A program made the translations under genes and the position numbers. Below are positions 17,928-26,759 of a stretch of DNA of 64,000 nucleotides, in pieces (positions within the stretch are counted from its first letter, which is position 1; each line of letters begins with the position of its first letter). Origin of the DNA: Nitrospinaceae bacterium UBA7883 (lineage in GTDB: Bacteria; Nitrospinota_A; UBA7883); contig DLRR01000019.1 in the NCBI GenBank assembly GCA_002500605.1, forward strand, positions 106,200 to 170,199. The letters run 5' to 3'. Below the pieces are notes generated by a model, which saw nothing but the letters and a program-made list of their open reading frames with translations, had not been told where the DNA came from and ran no database searches.

Positions 17928-18869
17928 ATGCAATTTTATAAATACAGTTTGTTTACAGTGATCCTGGCCATAACGAGTGTGGTCTTTATCCCTAACGCTT
18001 ATGCACTTAGCCAGCCACAATCCATTAAAATACACAAAACAAACTCTGGTGACCCTGAAGGCTTAGGACTGTTAAACGGTTACGATCAACCAAACCAAAA
18101 TAGATACATATTCGCAAAATCTGCTCTGAGGGGAAGAGCAATTGCTAGTAATGATGGCAATCAAGGTAGCCGTGGGCTTGATTACAGAGTTGAGCTTAGA
18201 ACAACTTACTGGTCGTCACGACTTGGAGCGACAGTTCGCTCTGACGAAGGCGTGCTTAGTGGAACAAGCATTAATCTTGCTGAAGACCTTGGCATAGATT
18301 CCCAAAATGGCGTTATTGGTATTGACTTGTCGTTGAGTCTTAGTCAGCGCAATAAGCTAAAATTATCGCACATGGCAGTTTCCTACAACTCTAATGTAGC
18401 TTTAACAGAAAGTGTAACGTTTAACGGTGTGGTTTACCCAATAAGTACACAAGTAGCTGCGGATATCACTTACCAGTCAACCAAACTTATCTATGAATTT
18501 GATTTCGTTGTATCGGATAGTGGATACTTTGGCATGCAGTTGGCTGCTAATAACATGGAAGCTAAAACTACACTAGTTGCTAATGCCACCTTGTCCAGTT
18601 CCGCAAAGGCTCAATCCACAATTCCGATGCTGGGATTAGTTGGAAGGACTTGGTTTGTGCCACACTTGGGTGCAGGGTTTGAACTGAACTGGGCAGGCTA
18701 TGAAGGCTCCAATCTATTTGATGCTACTGGATATCTGGACTATTCCCCAACACAAAACATTGGTGTAACTTTAGGCATTCGAAAGATTACGGTTGATGTC
18801 GACAAGGAAGAAACTTTAGTGAATTTAAATTGGGAAGGTGCTTTTGCAGGGGTTTATTTCCGTATTTAA
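17928..18869 (+). CDS. Predicted outer-membrane beta-barrel protein
   Basis: Secreted protein of about 313 residues from ATG at 17928 (GTG at 17919 would add three). It has a signal peptide with hydrophobic core LFTVILAITSVVFI and a likely cut after NAYA. The rest is rich in alternating polar/hydrophobic strands (for example VGVTLGIRK-like and LVNLNWEG segments) and ends in an aromatic-rich strand, GVYFRI, as barrel proteins do. No named family is recognised. It is followed by a second predicted outer-membrane protein 24 bp away, so the two are likely co-expressed. Confidence 0.7.
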   Translation: MQFYKYSLFTVILAITSVVFIPNAYALSQPQSIKIHKTNSGDPEGLGLLNGYDQPNQNRYIFAKSALRGRAIASNDGNQGSRGLDYRVELRTTYWSSRLGATVRSDEGVLSGTSINLAEDLGIDSQNGVIGIDLSLSLSQRNKLKLSHMAVSYNSNVALTESVTFNGVVYPISTQVAADITYQSTKLIYEFDFVVSDSGYFGMQLAANNMEAKTTLVANATLSSSAKAQSTIPMLGLVGRTWFVPHLGAGFELNWAGYEGSNLFDATGYLDYSPTQNIGVTLGIRKITVDVDKEETLVNLNWEGAFAGVYFRI

Positions 18870-18893
18870 CTTTCATCTAAGGAATACTTGGGC

Positions 18894-19634
18894 ATGATAA
18901 GGAAATTTTTTGCAGTAATTATGATCCCATTTGTGGCTACGACTGTGTTACTTGCAACAGAATCTGTAGCTACTCCTTCTTCACAAGTATGGATACCTTC
19001 ACCAGACGCTCAGACAGTTGGCACACTACACTTTGGTGTTGATAATTTTACGACTATATCTAGGAAGGTTGATAATGGAGGGCGCCAATCACCAACTGTG
19101 TTTGGATTGACCGTTGGAGTTTTTGAGGATGACCTAATAGGGGTTGAACTTGGAATAGACATTAAAGAACAAAGCGACTACCCGACGTATTTTAACGCAA
19201 AAATCGTGGTTAAAGAAGACAGCTTTACATTAAATTCTCCAGCTGTTGCTTTTGGAATATATGACTTTGGCACTGATAATGACAACAACAATTATAAAAT
19301 TGTCTATGTACTAGCAGCCAAGTCGCTCCCCTACCTAGGAAGACTGTCGTTAGGATATTATGTTGGCAACTCCAGTCTGGTTGTGGATAAAAATGGCAAT
19401 GAAGAAAACGATGGCTGGTTGGCATCATTCGATCGTACATTAGCCGAGATTGACGATAGGCTGTGGATGGCAATAGACTACATGGGCGGGGACAATGCTT
19501 ATGGGGCAACATCTTTCGGCTTGGCATGGAGATTCTCCCCGCAGGTTAGTACTTTGTTTGGGTATGGCATTTACAACGACAATGATGTGGCAGGTGAAGA
19601 TACTTTTACCATACAGTTAGATATAGATTTTTAG
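18894..19634 (+). CDS. Predicted outer-membrane protein, likely beta-barrel
   Basis: A 246-residue protein from ATG at 18894, with AAGGA 10 nt upstream; an in-frame TTG at 18888 is less well placed. The N terminus has a hydrophobic signal (FFAVIMIPFVATTVLLA) with cleavage probably near SVA. The mature part has recurrent beta-strand pairs (FGLTVGVFEDDLIGVELGID, LGRLSLGYYVGN, FGLAWRFSPQVSTLFGYGIY) and ends in LDIDF, a C-terminal Phe typical of barrel assembly. The Asp/Asn-rich turns (DNDNNNY) suggest calcium-tolerant loops. Family not recognised. It sits 24 bp after the preceding outer-membrane gene. Confidence 0.7.
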   Translation: MIRKFFAVIMIPFVATTVLLATESVATPSSQVWIPSPDAQTVGTLHFGVDNFTTISRKVDNGGRQSPTVFGLTVGVFEDDLIGVELGIDIKEQSDYPTYFNAKIVVKEDSFTLNSPAVAFGIYDFGTDNDNNNYKIVYVLAAKSLPYLGRLSLGYYVGNSSLVVDKNGNEENDGWLASFDRTLAEIDDRLWMAIDYMGGDNAYGATSFGLAWRFSPQVSTLFGYGIYNDNDVAGEDTFTIQLDIDF

Positions 19635-19783
19635 CCTCCATGGTTGTATTGAGGAAAAGACTTTTGCGGCTTGGTGTTTAACTTAGTTTCTAGAAACTTT
19701 CCCTATGTGGATCTTCCAATATGTTGGGCAACTTATATTGATGATTAATAGTTTTATTAACAATCCTATTGTCTTATCCGATC

Positions 19784-20224
19784 ATGAATGATTTTGAAGT
19801 GGAAATTTATTGCGATGGGGCATGTCGTGGAAACCCTGGCCCAGGCGGATGGGGAGTTGTATTGCGCAGAGGCTACCACGAAGAAGAACTTAACGGGTTT
19901 AAAAAGAAAACCACTAATAACGAAATGGAATTAACTGCAGCAATAGAGGGCCTGCGGACTTTGAAAGAAAAAAGTGTGGTTAAGGTAGTAACAGACTCAA
20001 ACTATGTAGTACAAGGAATGAAAGAGTGGATATTTAGCTGGAGTAATAACGGATGGAAAACTGCAAGTAAAAAACCAGTTAAGAACAAGTCACTTTGGCA
20101 GGAGTTGAAAAGTATAGCAGACCAACACTTAGTTGAATGGACGTGGGTAAAGGGCCATGCTGGCCACGCAGGAAATGAAAGAGCTGACATGCTGGCTAAT
20201 GAGGCTATGGACGAAAATTTATAG
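19784..20224 (+). CDS. rnhA: Ribonuclease HI
   Basis: Degrades RNA in RNA:DNA hybrids. From ATG at 19784 the protein has 146 residues; a TTG at 19769 would add five. The catalytic carboxylates fall exactly where expected: D11 in YCDGACRGNPGPGG, E48 in NNEMELTA, D70 in VTDSNYV and D134 in HAGNERAD, together with the WVKGHAGH loop. Full length. Convergent with topA, 53 bp away; no terminator hairpin is obvious between them. Confidence 0.97.
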   Translation: MNDFEVEIYCDGACRGNPGPGGWGVVLRRGYHEEELNGFKKKTTNNEMELTAAIEGLRTLKEKSVVKVVTDSNYVVQGMKEWIFSWSNNGWKTASKKPVKNKSLWQELKSIADQHLVEWTWVKGHAGHAGNERADMLANEAMDENL

Positions 20225-20277
20225 CAGAAAAGTGGAAACTTTGATGATCCTTTAATCATTCTCAGTCCGGTGGTAAA

Positions 20278-22560
20278 TTAGGCTGAATCTTCAATTTCCT
20301 TTTTGTAATCACACTCTTTGACGGGGCAAGCCACAAAATTCCCGGCTTTAAGCGTCTTTTTTATCAGTATCGGGTTGTTACATTCTGGGCATTTTTCTTT
20401 CACAGGTTCGCCCCAAACAGTGAAATCACAATCAGGATAACGATTGCATCCATAAAAGAACTTTCCAAAACGGGTTCTTCTTTGAACTAACTCGCCGCCG
20501 CAGTTCTCTTTGGGGCACAAGATACCAGTACCTATCTGTTTGGTGGTTTTGCATTCCGGATAATTAGAACATGCTATAAACTTGCCGAACCGACCAGTCT
20601 TGACGACCATGTTTTTACCACACTTGGGGCAAATTTCATCGGTGGGTTCATCATCTGGGACATCAACTTTAGCGGCTTCTCCATTCTCTTGGATCTGACT
20701 TGTATTTCTGCATTCGGGGTAGCCTGAACAGGCAAGAAACTTTCCGTACCTACCAAATTTAATGACCATAAGGTTTCCACATTTTTCACATTTAATATCA
20801 GTTTTTTCAAGCTCTTCTTTCACATTTCTCATATGGATTTTGGCTTTTTCAAGGTCGGCGGAAAATGGTTTGTAGAAGTCGTCTAGTGCGACTGTCCACT
20901 GTTTGTGACCTTCTTCTACTTCGTCAAGCTCTGCTTCCATTTTTGCAGTGAACTCTACGTTAACGATACGAGGAAAGTTTTCCACTAAAAGTTCAGCGAC
21001 TAATATTCCTAATTCACTTGGATGGAGTCTACGCTCTTGAAGCTTGCAGTATTCACGACTTTGAATAGTTTCCATAATATGAGCGTACGTTGACGGCCTG
21101 CCTATTCCATTTTCTTCCATTTCCTTTATGAGCATGGCTTCAGTGAATCGTGGAGGTGGTTGGGTGAAATGTTGCTTTTTTTCTACTCCGAGTAATTCTA
21201 ATATATCGCCTTCTTGAATATTTGCAGGCAGGTATTTTTCTTTATCAGTTTGCGCTGGTCTCGCCTCGCCTTCTTTGTTGTTAGTACTATTGTCGGCTGA
21301 CTCTTCGTAAACTCGTAAAAAACCATCAAACTTCATTATCGATCCGGTAGCTCGTAAGTTGTACAGCCCGGCTTTTATGTCAACGGTGGTAACATCCATA
21401 ATAGCTGGAGTCATCTGGCTAGATACAAACCGCTTCCAAATGAGCTCATATAAGACAAATTCTTCTTTAGAAAGTTTATTTTTGAGAGTTTCCGGTGTCC
21501 TTTCAACAGATGTTGGCCTTATTGCCTCATGAGCATCTTGAGCTGATTTTTTGGTTTTATAAGTGTTTGGGGTCGCTGGGATATATTTTATACCAATCTC
21601 TTTTTGCACAAACTCTCGTAGCTGAGTGATGGCTTCATCAGAAGCTCTAGTGGAATCTGTTCTCATATAAGTAATGAGACCAACAGGTCCTTCACCATTA
21701 ACGTCAAGTCCTTCATAAAGCCTTTGGGCGATCCCCATAGTACGACGAGCAGAGTAACGCAGCTTTCTGCTTGCCTCCTGCTGCATTGTGGATGTGATAA
21801 AAGGAGCTGATGGGTTTCGCTTTCGCTCTTTTCTTTCTAACTTGGTGATTTTGAGCTTGGCACTTTCTATTGTTTTGGCAATTTTATCTGCTTGTTTGGC
21901 AGAACCAACTTCTATTTTTTCCCCTTTGTAGTGCATTAACCTAGCTTCAATTTGAGGTTCGGATTTACCCATCACGTTGGCGATTATGGACCAATACTCA
22001 ACTGGTTCAAATGCTTGTATCTTCCGTTCGCGTTCTACTACTAATCGCAATGCGACAGATTGAACCCTACCAGCGGAAAGACCTCTTCGAATCTTTTCCC
22101 ACAGTAGCGGTGAGAGATTGTAACCCATTAGGCGGTCTAGAACTCGCCTTGCGGTTTGTGCTTTAACACGGCTAGCATCAATTTTACCCCGGTTTGATAT
22201 TGCTTTTAAGACGGCACTTTTAGTTATCTCGTTGAACAGTACGCGATATACGACTGCCTCAGTTCCAATTTCATCGGCAATATGGGAGGCGATCGCCTCA
22301 CCTTCACGATCTGGATCAGGGGCTAGATAAATAAAGTCGGCTTTTCTGGCCGCAGCCTTGATCTTTTTTAATGTTTCACCTTTACCCTTTATTGTTATCC
22401 AGTCAGGTTGGTATCCGTTCTCCAAATCCACTCCTAATTTGGACTTCGGAAGGTTTTTTATATGGCCAACAGTAGCCATGACACTGAAATCCTTGCCTAA
22501 GTACTGCTTAAGAGTTTTAGCTTTAGCTGGTGACTCTACAATGACTAAAGATTTTGGCAC
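20278..22560 (-). CDS. topA: DNA topoisomerase I
   Basis: Type IA topoisomerase that relaxes negative supercoils. Translation starts at GTG 22560 with GGAGG 9 nt upstream; the 760-residue protein begins PKSLVIVESPAKAKTLKQYLG (Toprim domain) and carries the active-site Tyr at Y298 in GLITYMRTDS. The C terminus has four zinc-finger repeats (CEKCGN, CPKCGK, CPKENCGG and CPECNN starts, each closed by a Cys pair), the last being the most divergent. It sits directly after a short dprA-like remnant (stop codon abutting the GTG), which fits the common dprA-topA gene order. Confidence 0.97.
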   Translation of the reverse strand: MPKSLVIVESPAKAKTLKQYLGKDFSVMATVGHIKNLPKSKLGVDLENGYQPDWITIKGKGETLKKIKAAARKADFIYLAPDPDREGEAIASHIADEIGTEAVVYRVLFNEITKSAVLKAISNRGKIDASRVKAQTARRVLDRLMGYNLSPLLWEKIRRGLSAGRVQSVALRLVVERERKIQAFEPVEYWSIIANVMGKSEPQIEARLMHYKGEKIEVGSAKQADKIAKTIESAKLKITKLERKERKRNPSAPFITSTMQQEASRKLRYSARRTMGIAQRLYEGLDVNGEGPVGLITYMRTDSTRASDEAITQLREFVQKEIGIKYIPATPNTYKTKKSAQDAHEAIRPTSVERTPETLKNKLSKEEFVLYELIWKRFVSSQMTPAIMDVTTVDIKAGLYNLRATGSIMKFDGFLRVYEESADNSTNNKEGEARPAQTDKEKYLPANIQEGDILELLGVEKKQHFTQPPPRFTEAMLIKEMEENGIGRPSTYAHIMETIQSREYCKLQERRLHPSELGILVAELLVENFPRIVNVEFTAKMEAELDEVEEGHKQWTVALDDFYKPFSADLEKAKIHMRNVKEELEKTDIKCEKCGNLMVIKFGRYGKFLACSGYPECRNTSQIQENGEAAKVDVPDDEPTDEICPKCGKNMVVKTGRFGKFIACSNYPECKTTKQIGTGILCPKENCGGELVQRRTRFGKFFYGCNRYPDCDFTVWGEPVKEKCPECNNPILIKKTLKAGNFVACPVKECDYKKEIEDSA

Positions 22561-22686
22561 TTAGTAAAACCTCCATATGAAACCAGAAAACACAACAATA
22601 GGCCTATGTTTAACTAAGCCTTTAATTTCAAGGCTGTGGAGTATAGCAGATATCACATTGCTTAGTAAACCAGCGATATCACTCAA
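22561..22686 (-). pseudogene. dprA: Remnant of dprA C-terminal winged-helix region, or small stand-alone winged-helix ORF
   Basis: A 41-codon reading frame (TTG at 22686 to TAA at 22563-22561) abuts the topA GTG. Its peptide contains LSDIAGLL, VISAILHSLEIKGLVK, which closely resembles the C-terminal winged helix of DprA/Smf (consensus of the type EVSAILLELEIKGLV). dprA is classically the gene just before topA, so I read this as what is left after loss of the DprA Rossmann domain. The last 12 residues do not look like DprA and may be frameshifted. GGAGGT lies 12 nt before the TTG, so translation coupled to topA is possible. No other part of dprA is present before glnE. Confidence 0.5.
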
Positions 22687-22712
22687 TTTTTGGTATTACC
22701 TCCTAACTGAAC

Positions 22713-25613
22713 TCAACGCCTTTCGTTGATAAGGTTATGAAAAAACCGGTTGTAAACGATTTCTACTTGTCTCATTAAGTCGTTGACAAACCCTATTAGG
22801 TTGTTAGGGGTAACATCTATTCTAGCCACTGAATGTGAGAGCTTGCGTAGAAGTAGAGTGTTTTTTATTGGAATTATGTCCTGAGCTTGCTCCCTGTTCA
22901 TTCTTAATGTGTCTTCCAGAGACCTGTATATTGAATATGCTTTTTCTAGCTCTTTCATATCCTTCTCTTTGAGCCACTTTTTTATTTTAGAGGTCTTAAG
23001 CATGGAAATGGTAAATGGCTCTTTCTGTATGAGTGCCTCTGGGTGCTCTATAGCTAACGCTTGACATATGAATTCGATTTCGATCAACCCACCCGGGCTA
23101 AACTTTATATCTGTAGTGCCAGGCTTTATTTTTTCTATAGCAATACGCTTCCTTATATCCAAGAATTCCTTCAACTCTAAGGTTTTTAATTTTTTGTTGG
23201 AAATAAATCTGCTCAATAGCTTGGATACTTTGGAACAAAATTTCTCATCGCCAGCTATTGTTCTTGCACCAACCAGAGCCAAGCGTTCCCACGCCTTTGC
23301 CCTGCTGTTGTAGTAAGCCTCCGCAAAAGAGTAAGACGTGACAAGAGGACCGGCATCCCCTTCAGGACGAAGCCTCATATCTATATGATACCCGGGTCCA
23401 TGAGGGGTGAACTGGGATGATAAGCGGATCGTTTCCTGAACCAACTTAGTGACATATCGAGAAGATTCGTATGACTCGTCAGTGTTTTCATAAAACACAA
23501 TAAGGTCCAAGTCTGAACCGTAATTAGTTTCCCGTCTTCCCACTTTACCAGCAGCTACAACCGCCCATTTGCCAACGGGCTGTTCCAAACCAGCCGATTC
23601 TAAATGACTCTTTGCAATGTTAATTAGTGCTATTAAATACTGTTCGGCTAGTGTGGTGAGCCCAATCATCAGCTCAAAACGGTTTGATAAGCCTAATATC
23701 AACCGTAGCCCAAGGCGAAGGCTTTCATAAGCGCGGTAGGAGTTTATTCCCATCATAATTTTTTCAGTGGATCCTGTTCCATTGGTAACTTGAGTGAACT
23801 CTTTCGCGTAATCTCCTCCGTCTAATGTTTTACCAACTGGATCGGCAATAATTAATCGGTCGAACAAATCTGGCTGGTTGAGCAGAGCTTCTGTCAAGCT
23901 TTCTGATGAGGAAAAAATAGATGCTAGTAATTTTATAATTGGCCTATTGGCGTCTAACAAATCATATAAAATGTCCCGACTTTTGTGTGCAACTACAAAG
24001 TCTGAAAACCCAAGTACAACGCGGTCAGGCCAAGCTGTAAGCATGGCTTCAGAGACCAAGAAAGGACCAAAATTGCCGAACCTTTTTTTGATTTTTTCAC
24101 TTGGATGGAACGGTTCACCTCCTGCCCTTAGAAGTTTTAGTGCCTTAGCTGATACTTCTGGATGGTCGAACAGAAGTGAGTCAAGCCATTCACTGGTACT
24201 CTTCTCATCATCTAAGTCAACAGGAAACTTTTCTGATACCTTTTCATCCTTTTTAGAAAAAAACATGTCAAAAATATTTCGAACCCTGGCCTTAAGGGTT
24301 TTTATCTTTTGCCCCATGCTTTTTTCAGGAGTAACTCCTGCAAAGCCCAAAGATTTGGCAAGAGTTCTTCTTCTTTTTTTGTCTTTGGGCAGTTGATGGG
24401 TCTGTTGGTTCATAAAGTATTGAATCCTGTTTTCAAGTTTTCTATACGTGAGGTATGCTTCTTTTAAATCACGATTATGTGGCTTGGACAGCAAACCGAG
24501 GCTGTCAAAAGCGCTTAGAGCGTTTAATGTTGACGTTGTACGGAGCTCCTTATGTCTAGCTCCGTATAACAACTGGAGAGCCTGCGTGACAAACTCAATT
24601 TCTCTTATACCCCCATGACCAAGCTTTATATTGTTTATGCCACCTTCTGATGGTTTTTGAGCAAAAGATTCGTCAATTTTATCTTTCATAGCTGCTATTT
24701 CGCTAAGAGCCCCTTTGTCGATATATTTTTTATAAATAAACGGCTTTATCCTGGTGATCAGATCATCGACGACTTCTGTAGATCCACCACAAAACCGTGC
24801 TTTTATCAGTGCTTGCCGCTCCCATTGTTGACCCCACGACTCATAGTATGTTTCCAGTGCTCCTATGGAATTAGTAATCTCTCCAGCACGACCTTCTGGT
24901 CGTAGGCCTAAATCTACTCGAAACACGAAACCTTCATCTGTCACATCATTTAGTAGCTTTGTAACATTCCTAGCAATGATTACGAAAAACTCATGTAGCG
25001 AAATACTGTTACCACCATTAGTGGTTCCATTATCTGATGAGTGGGCATATATGACATCAATATCAGATGATATGTTAAGCTCTCTTCCGCCTAGTTTCCC
25101 CATTGCCAGGACGGCGAACTGGGCAATTTCTTTTTCATTACTTACTCGATCTTTGTATATTGGTTGCCCATACTTTTTTGTCGCTTGCGATACAGAGTAA
25201 TCGACCGCTGCGGATATAGCAGTGTCTGCTACTGCAGACCAACTTCCCATAGTTTCTTCCAGAGATGCAATACCAGAAATTTCTCTTGCGCAAATACACA
25301 ATAGTTCCCTATGTTTAAAACGCCTCAACGCAATTGATATATTTTGGTTCTCCATTAAACTACCGAGGTTAGCCTTTATCTCTTTTGCTGTACGATGTGC
25401 AAAGATATTATCTACACTGTTTATCCATTTAAGTTCATCGGGCCGTGAATTTAGCCAGCTTTTCAAAAACTCGCTTATCGCAAAAACATGGGATAAGCCT
25501 TGTAACACTGTAGAGTTAGACTGGATCATTGGAAAAACATCTATAGCCTGTTCAAGGCCAACTTTGGAAGCCTCAGGATGGGCCGTAACATCGGTATACT
25601 GATTTAGTTTCAT
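22713..25613 (-). CDS. glnE: Bifunctional glutamine synthetase adenylyltransferase/adenylyl-removing enzyme
   Basis: Controls glutamine synthetase by adding and removing AMP according to nitrogen status. The 966-residue protein has two nucleotidyltransferase domains: the adenylyl-removing one with MGKLGGRELNISSDIDVIY (residues 171-189; D184 and D186) and the adenylylating one with GKVGRRETNYGSDLDLIVFY near residue 680, each followed by a GlnD-linked helical domain with GGIREIEF or GGLIEIEF. Full length. ATG at 25613 overlaps the stop of the upstream radical SAM gene by 4 bp, implying translational coupling. Confidence 0.96.
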   Translation of the reverse strand: MKLNQYTDVTAHPEASKVGLEQAIDVFPMIQSNSTVLQGLSHVFAISEFLKSWLNSRPDELKWINSVDNIFAHRTAKEIKANLGSLMENQNISIALRRFKHRELLCICAREISGIASLEETMGSWSAVADTAISAAVDYSVSQATKKYGQPIYKDRVSNEKEIAQFAVLAMGKLGGRELNISSDIDVIYAHSSDNGTTNGGNSISLHEFFVIIARNVTKLLNDVTDEGFVFRVDLGLRPEGRAGEITNSIGALETYYESWGQQWERQALIKARFCGGSTEVVDDLITRIKPFIYKKYIDKGALSEIAAMKDKIDESFAQKPSEGGINNIKLGHGGIREIEFVTQALQLLYGARHKELRTTSTLNALSAFDSLGLLSKPHNRDLKEAYLTYRKLENRIQYFMNQQTHQLPKDKKRRRTLAKSLGFAGVTPEKSMGQKIKTLKARVRNIFDMFFSKKDEKVSEKFPVDLDDEKSTSEWLDSLLFDHPEVSAKALKLLRAGGEPFHPSEKIKKRFGNFGPFLVSEAMLTAWPDRVVLGFSDFVVAHKSRDILYDLLDANRPIIKLLASIFSSSESLTEALLNQPDLFDRLIIADPVGKTLDGGDYAKEFTQVTNGTGSTEKIMMGINSYRAYESLRLGLRLILGLSNRFELMIGLTTLAEQYLIALINIAKSHLESAGLEQPVGKWAVVAAGKVGRRETNYGSDLDLIVFYENTDESYESSRYVTKLVQETIRLSSQFTPHGPGYHIDMRLRPEGDAGPLVTSYSFAEAYYNSRAKAWERLALVGARTIAGDEKFCSKVSKLLSRFISNKKLKTLELKEFLDIRKRIAIEKIKPGTTDIKFSPGGLIEIEFICQALAIEHPEALIQKEPFTISMLKTSKIKKWLKEKDMKELEKAYSIYRSLEDTLRMNREQAQDIIPIKNTLLLRKLSHSVARIDVTPNNLIGFVNDLMRQVEIVYNRFFHNLINERR

Positions 25614-26686
25614 GAAAATATTTCACAAAGCATTTTCTGCCCAGCCGGGGATGAGCCCAAAACATAACGCCACATCTCGATGCCCTCCATACAAAGGTAC
25701 GCCGGAGTGCTTGGACTAATAGAGCGGATGTGCTCCAATACTGCCTTGAAAAGCATTCGCCTAACTGGTTTTACGTATCTATATTTGTTGTCAGGGCACA
25801 GCACAAATTCTTGGTTTAATACTTTACTGCCACTGAACCTGGACCTTATTATTGGTTTTAGTGATGACTGGTATCGAAAAGCACCTAGACTTATCCACGC
25901 AACTTTTTCCCTTGGAACATTTGAAAACAATTGTTCAACCACTTCCTTGTATCCATTTTCCCAGTCGTCATGGACAACTAACGGGTCAAAGTGAAAAGCT
26001 ACCTTCCATCCAGCCCGAGCAGCTTCGCTTGCTGCTTTAATTCTTTGTTCTATACTTGCTGAACCCATCTCTTCAGTCATTGCTACTTGCGGTGTGTTTA
26101 ATGACCATCCTAATACAATATTTTTTGCAGGGTTCAGTTCTAGAATGGAATCAATAAAGCCTGTTTTGGTTTTAAGTTCTAGGCTGGCCATGGGCTTGTG
26201 GCGGAACATTTCTATAAGCATACTTCCAAGACCTAACTCTGGTTCAAACATTAATGAGTCGGAAAGTTCGCCAGTACCAAACCTGGCAGGACCATTACAT
26301 TGTGATAGTTCAAAATCTACTTGTCTGGCTAGTTCGTCTATGTTTGTGGCTAGGCGTATGCGCTTATCTGTCAGATAGTCCTGCAGTATGCAGTATGAGC
26401 AGTCAATGACGCAGCCTTCCACAAGGTCAATTACCCAATAATTGCAGCAAACAAGCCCCATTGTGCCTGGGCACTTGCGCACAAACTTACCCTTATTAGG
26501 GGCTAGATAAAGAGTTTTTTTGCCAATGCCAATTAAATCTTCTATGGATTCTGACTCGGTTGGCCACTCCAATTCACTTTCGTTAAATATTTTTGCGTCT
26601 GGCCAAGCACCTATTGCTTTTTCCACCAGGTCGCTATTTAGACTTCCGTCAGCTAAAACAATTTTTTCGATAACAATGTTTGACAT
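25610..26686 (-). CDS. Spore photoproduct lyase-like radical SAM protein
   Basis: Radical SAM protein of the SPL/SplB-like family, 358 residues. The [4Fe-4S] motif is C92-x3-C96-x2-C99 in GCVIDCSYCILQ, matching the SPL form GCxxxCxYCxLQ. However, the stretch where the Bacillus enzyme carries its essential H-donor Cys141 (AACTSD) appears to read GTGELSDSL, with no Cys. It is therefore unlikely to be a true photoproduct lyase, and nothing else here suggests sporulation. Its stop overlaps glnE by 4 bp. Function unknown; DNA repair or a different radical reaction are both open. Confidence 0.8.
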   Translation of the reverse strand: MSNIVIEKIVLADGSLNSDLVEKAIGAWPDAKIFNESELEWPTESESIEDLIGIGKKTLYLAPNKGKFVRKCPGTMGLVCCNYWVIDLVEGCVIDCSYCILQDYLTDKRIRLATNIDELARQVDFELSQCNGPARFGTGELSDSLMFEPELGLGSMLIEMFRHKPMASLELKTKTGFIDSILELNPAKNIVLGWSLNTPQVAMTEEMGSASIEQRIKAASEAARAGWKVAFHFDPLVVHDDWENGYKEVVEQLFSNVPREKVAWISLGAFRYQSSLKPIIRSRFSGSKVLNQEFVLCPDNKYRYVKPVRRMLFKAVLEHIRSISPSTPAYLCMEGIEMWRYVLGSSPAGQKMLCEIFS

Positions 26687-26759
26687 TCATTTAATTTACA
26701 CCAAACTAGCAAAAGACTGAAAGTTACTGACGTAATAAATTGACTAGACAGGAGTTAAC

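Noticed and set aside
22713..22733. Small hairpin at the end of glnE (TCAACG/CGTTGA)
   Set aside because: Only 6 bp and not followed by a T run, so not a convincing terminator.
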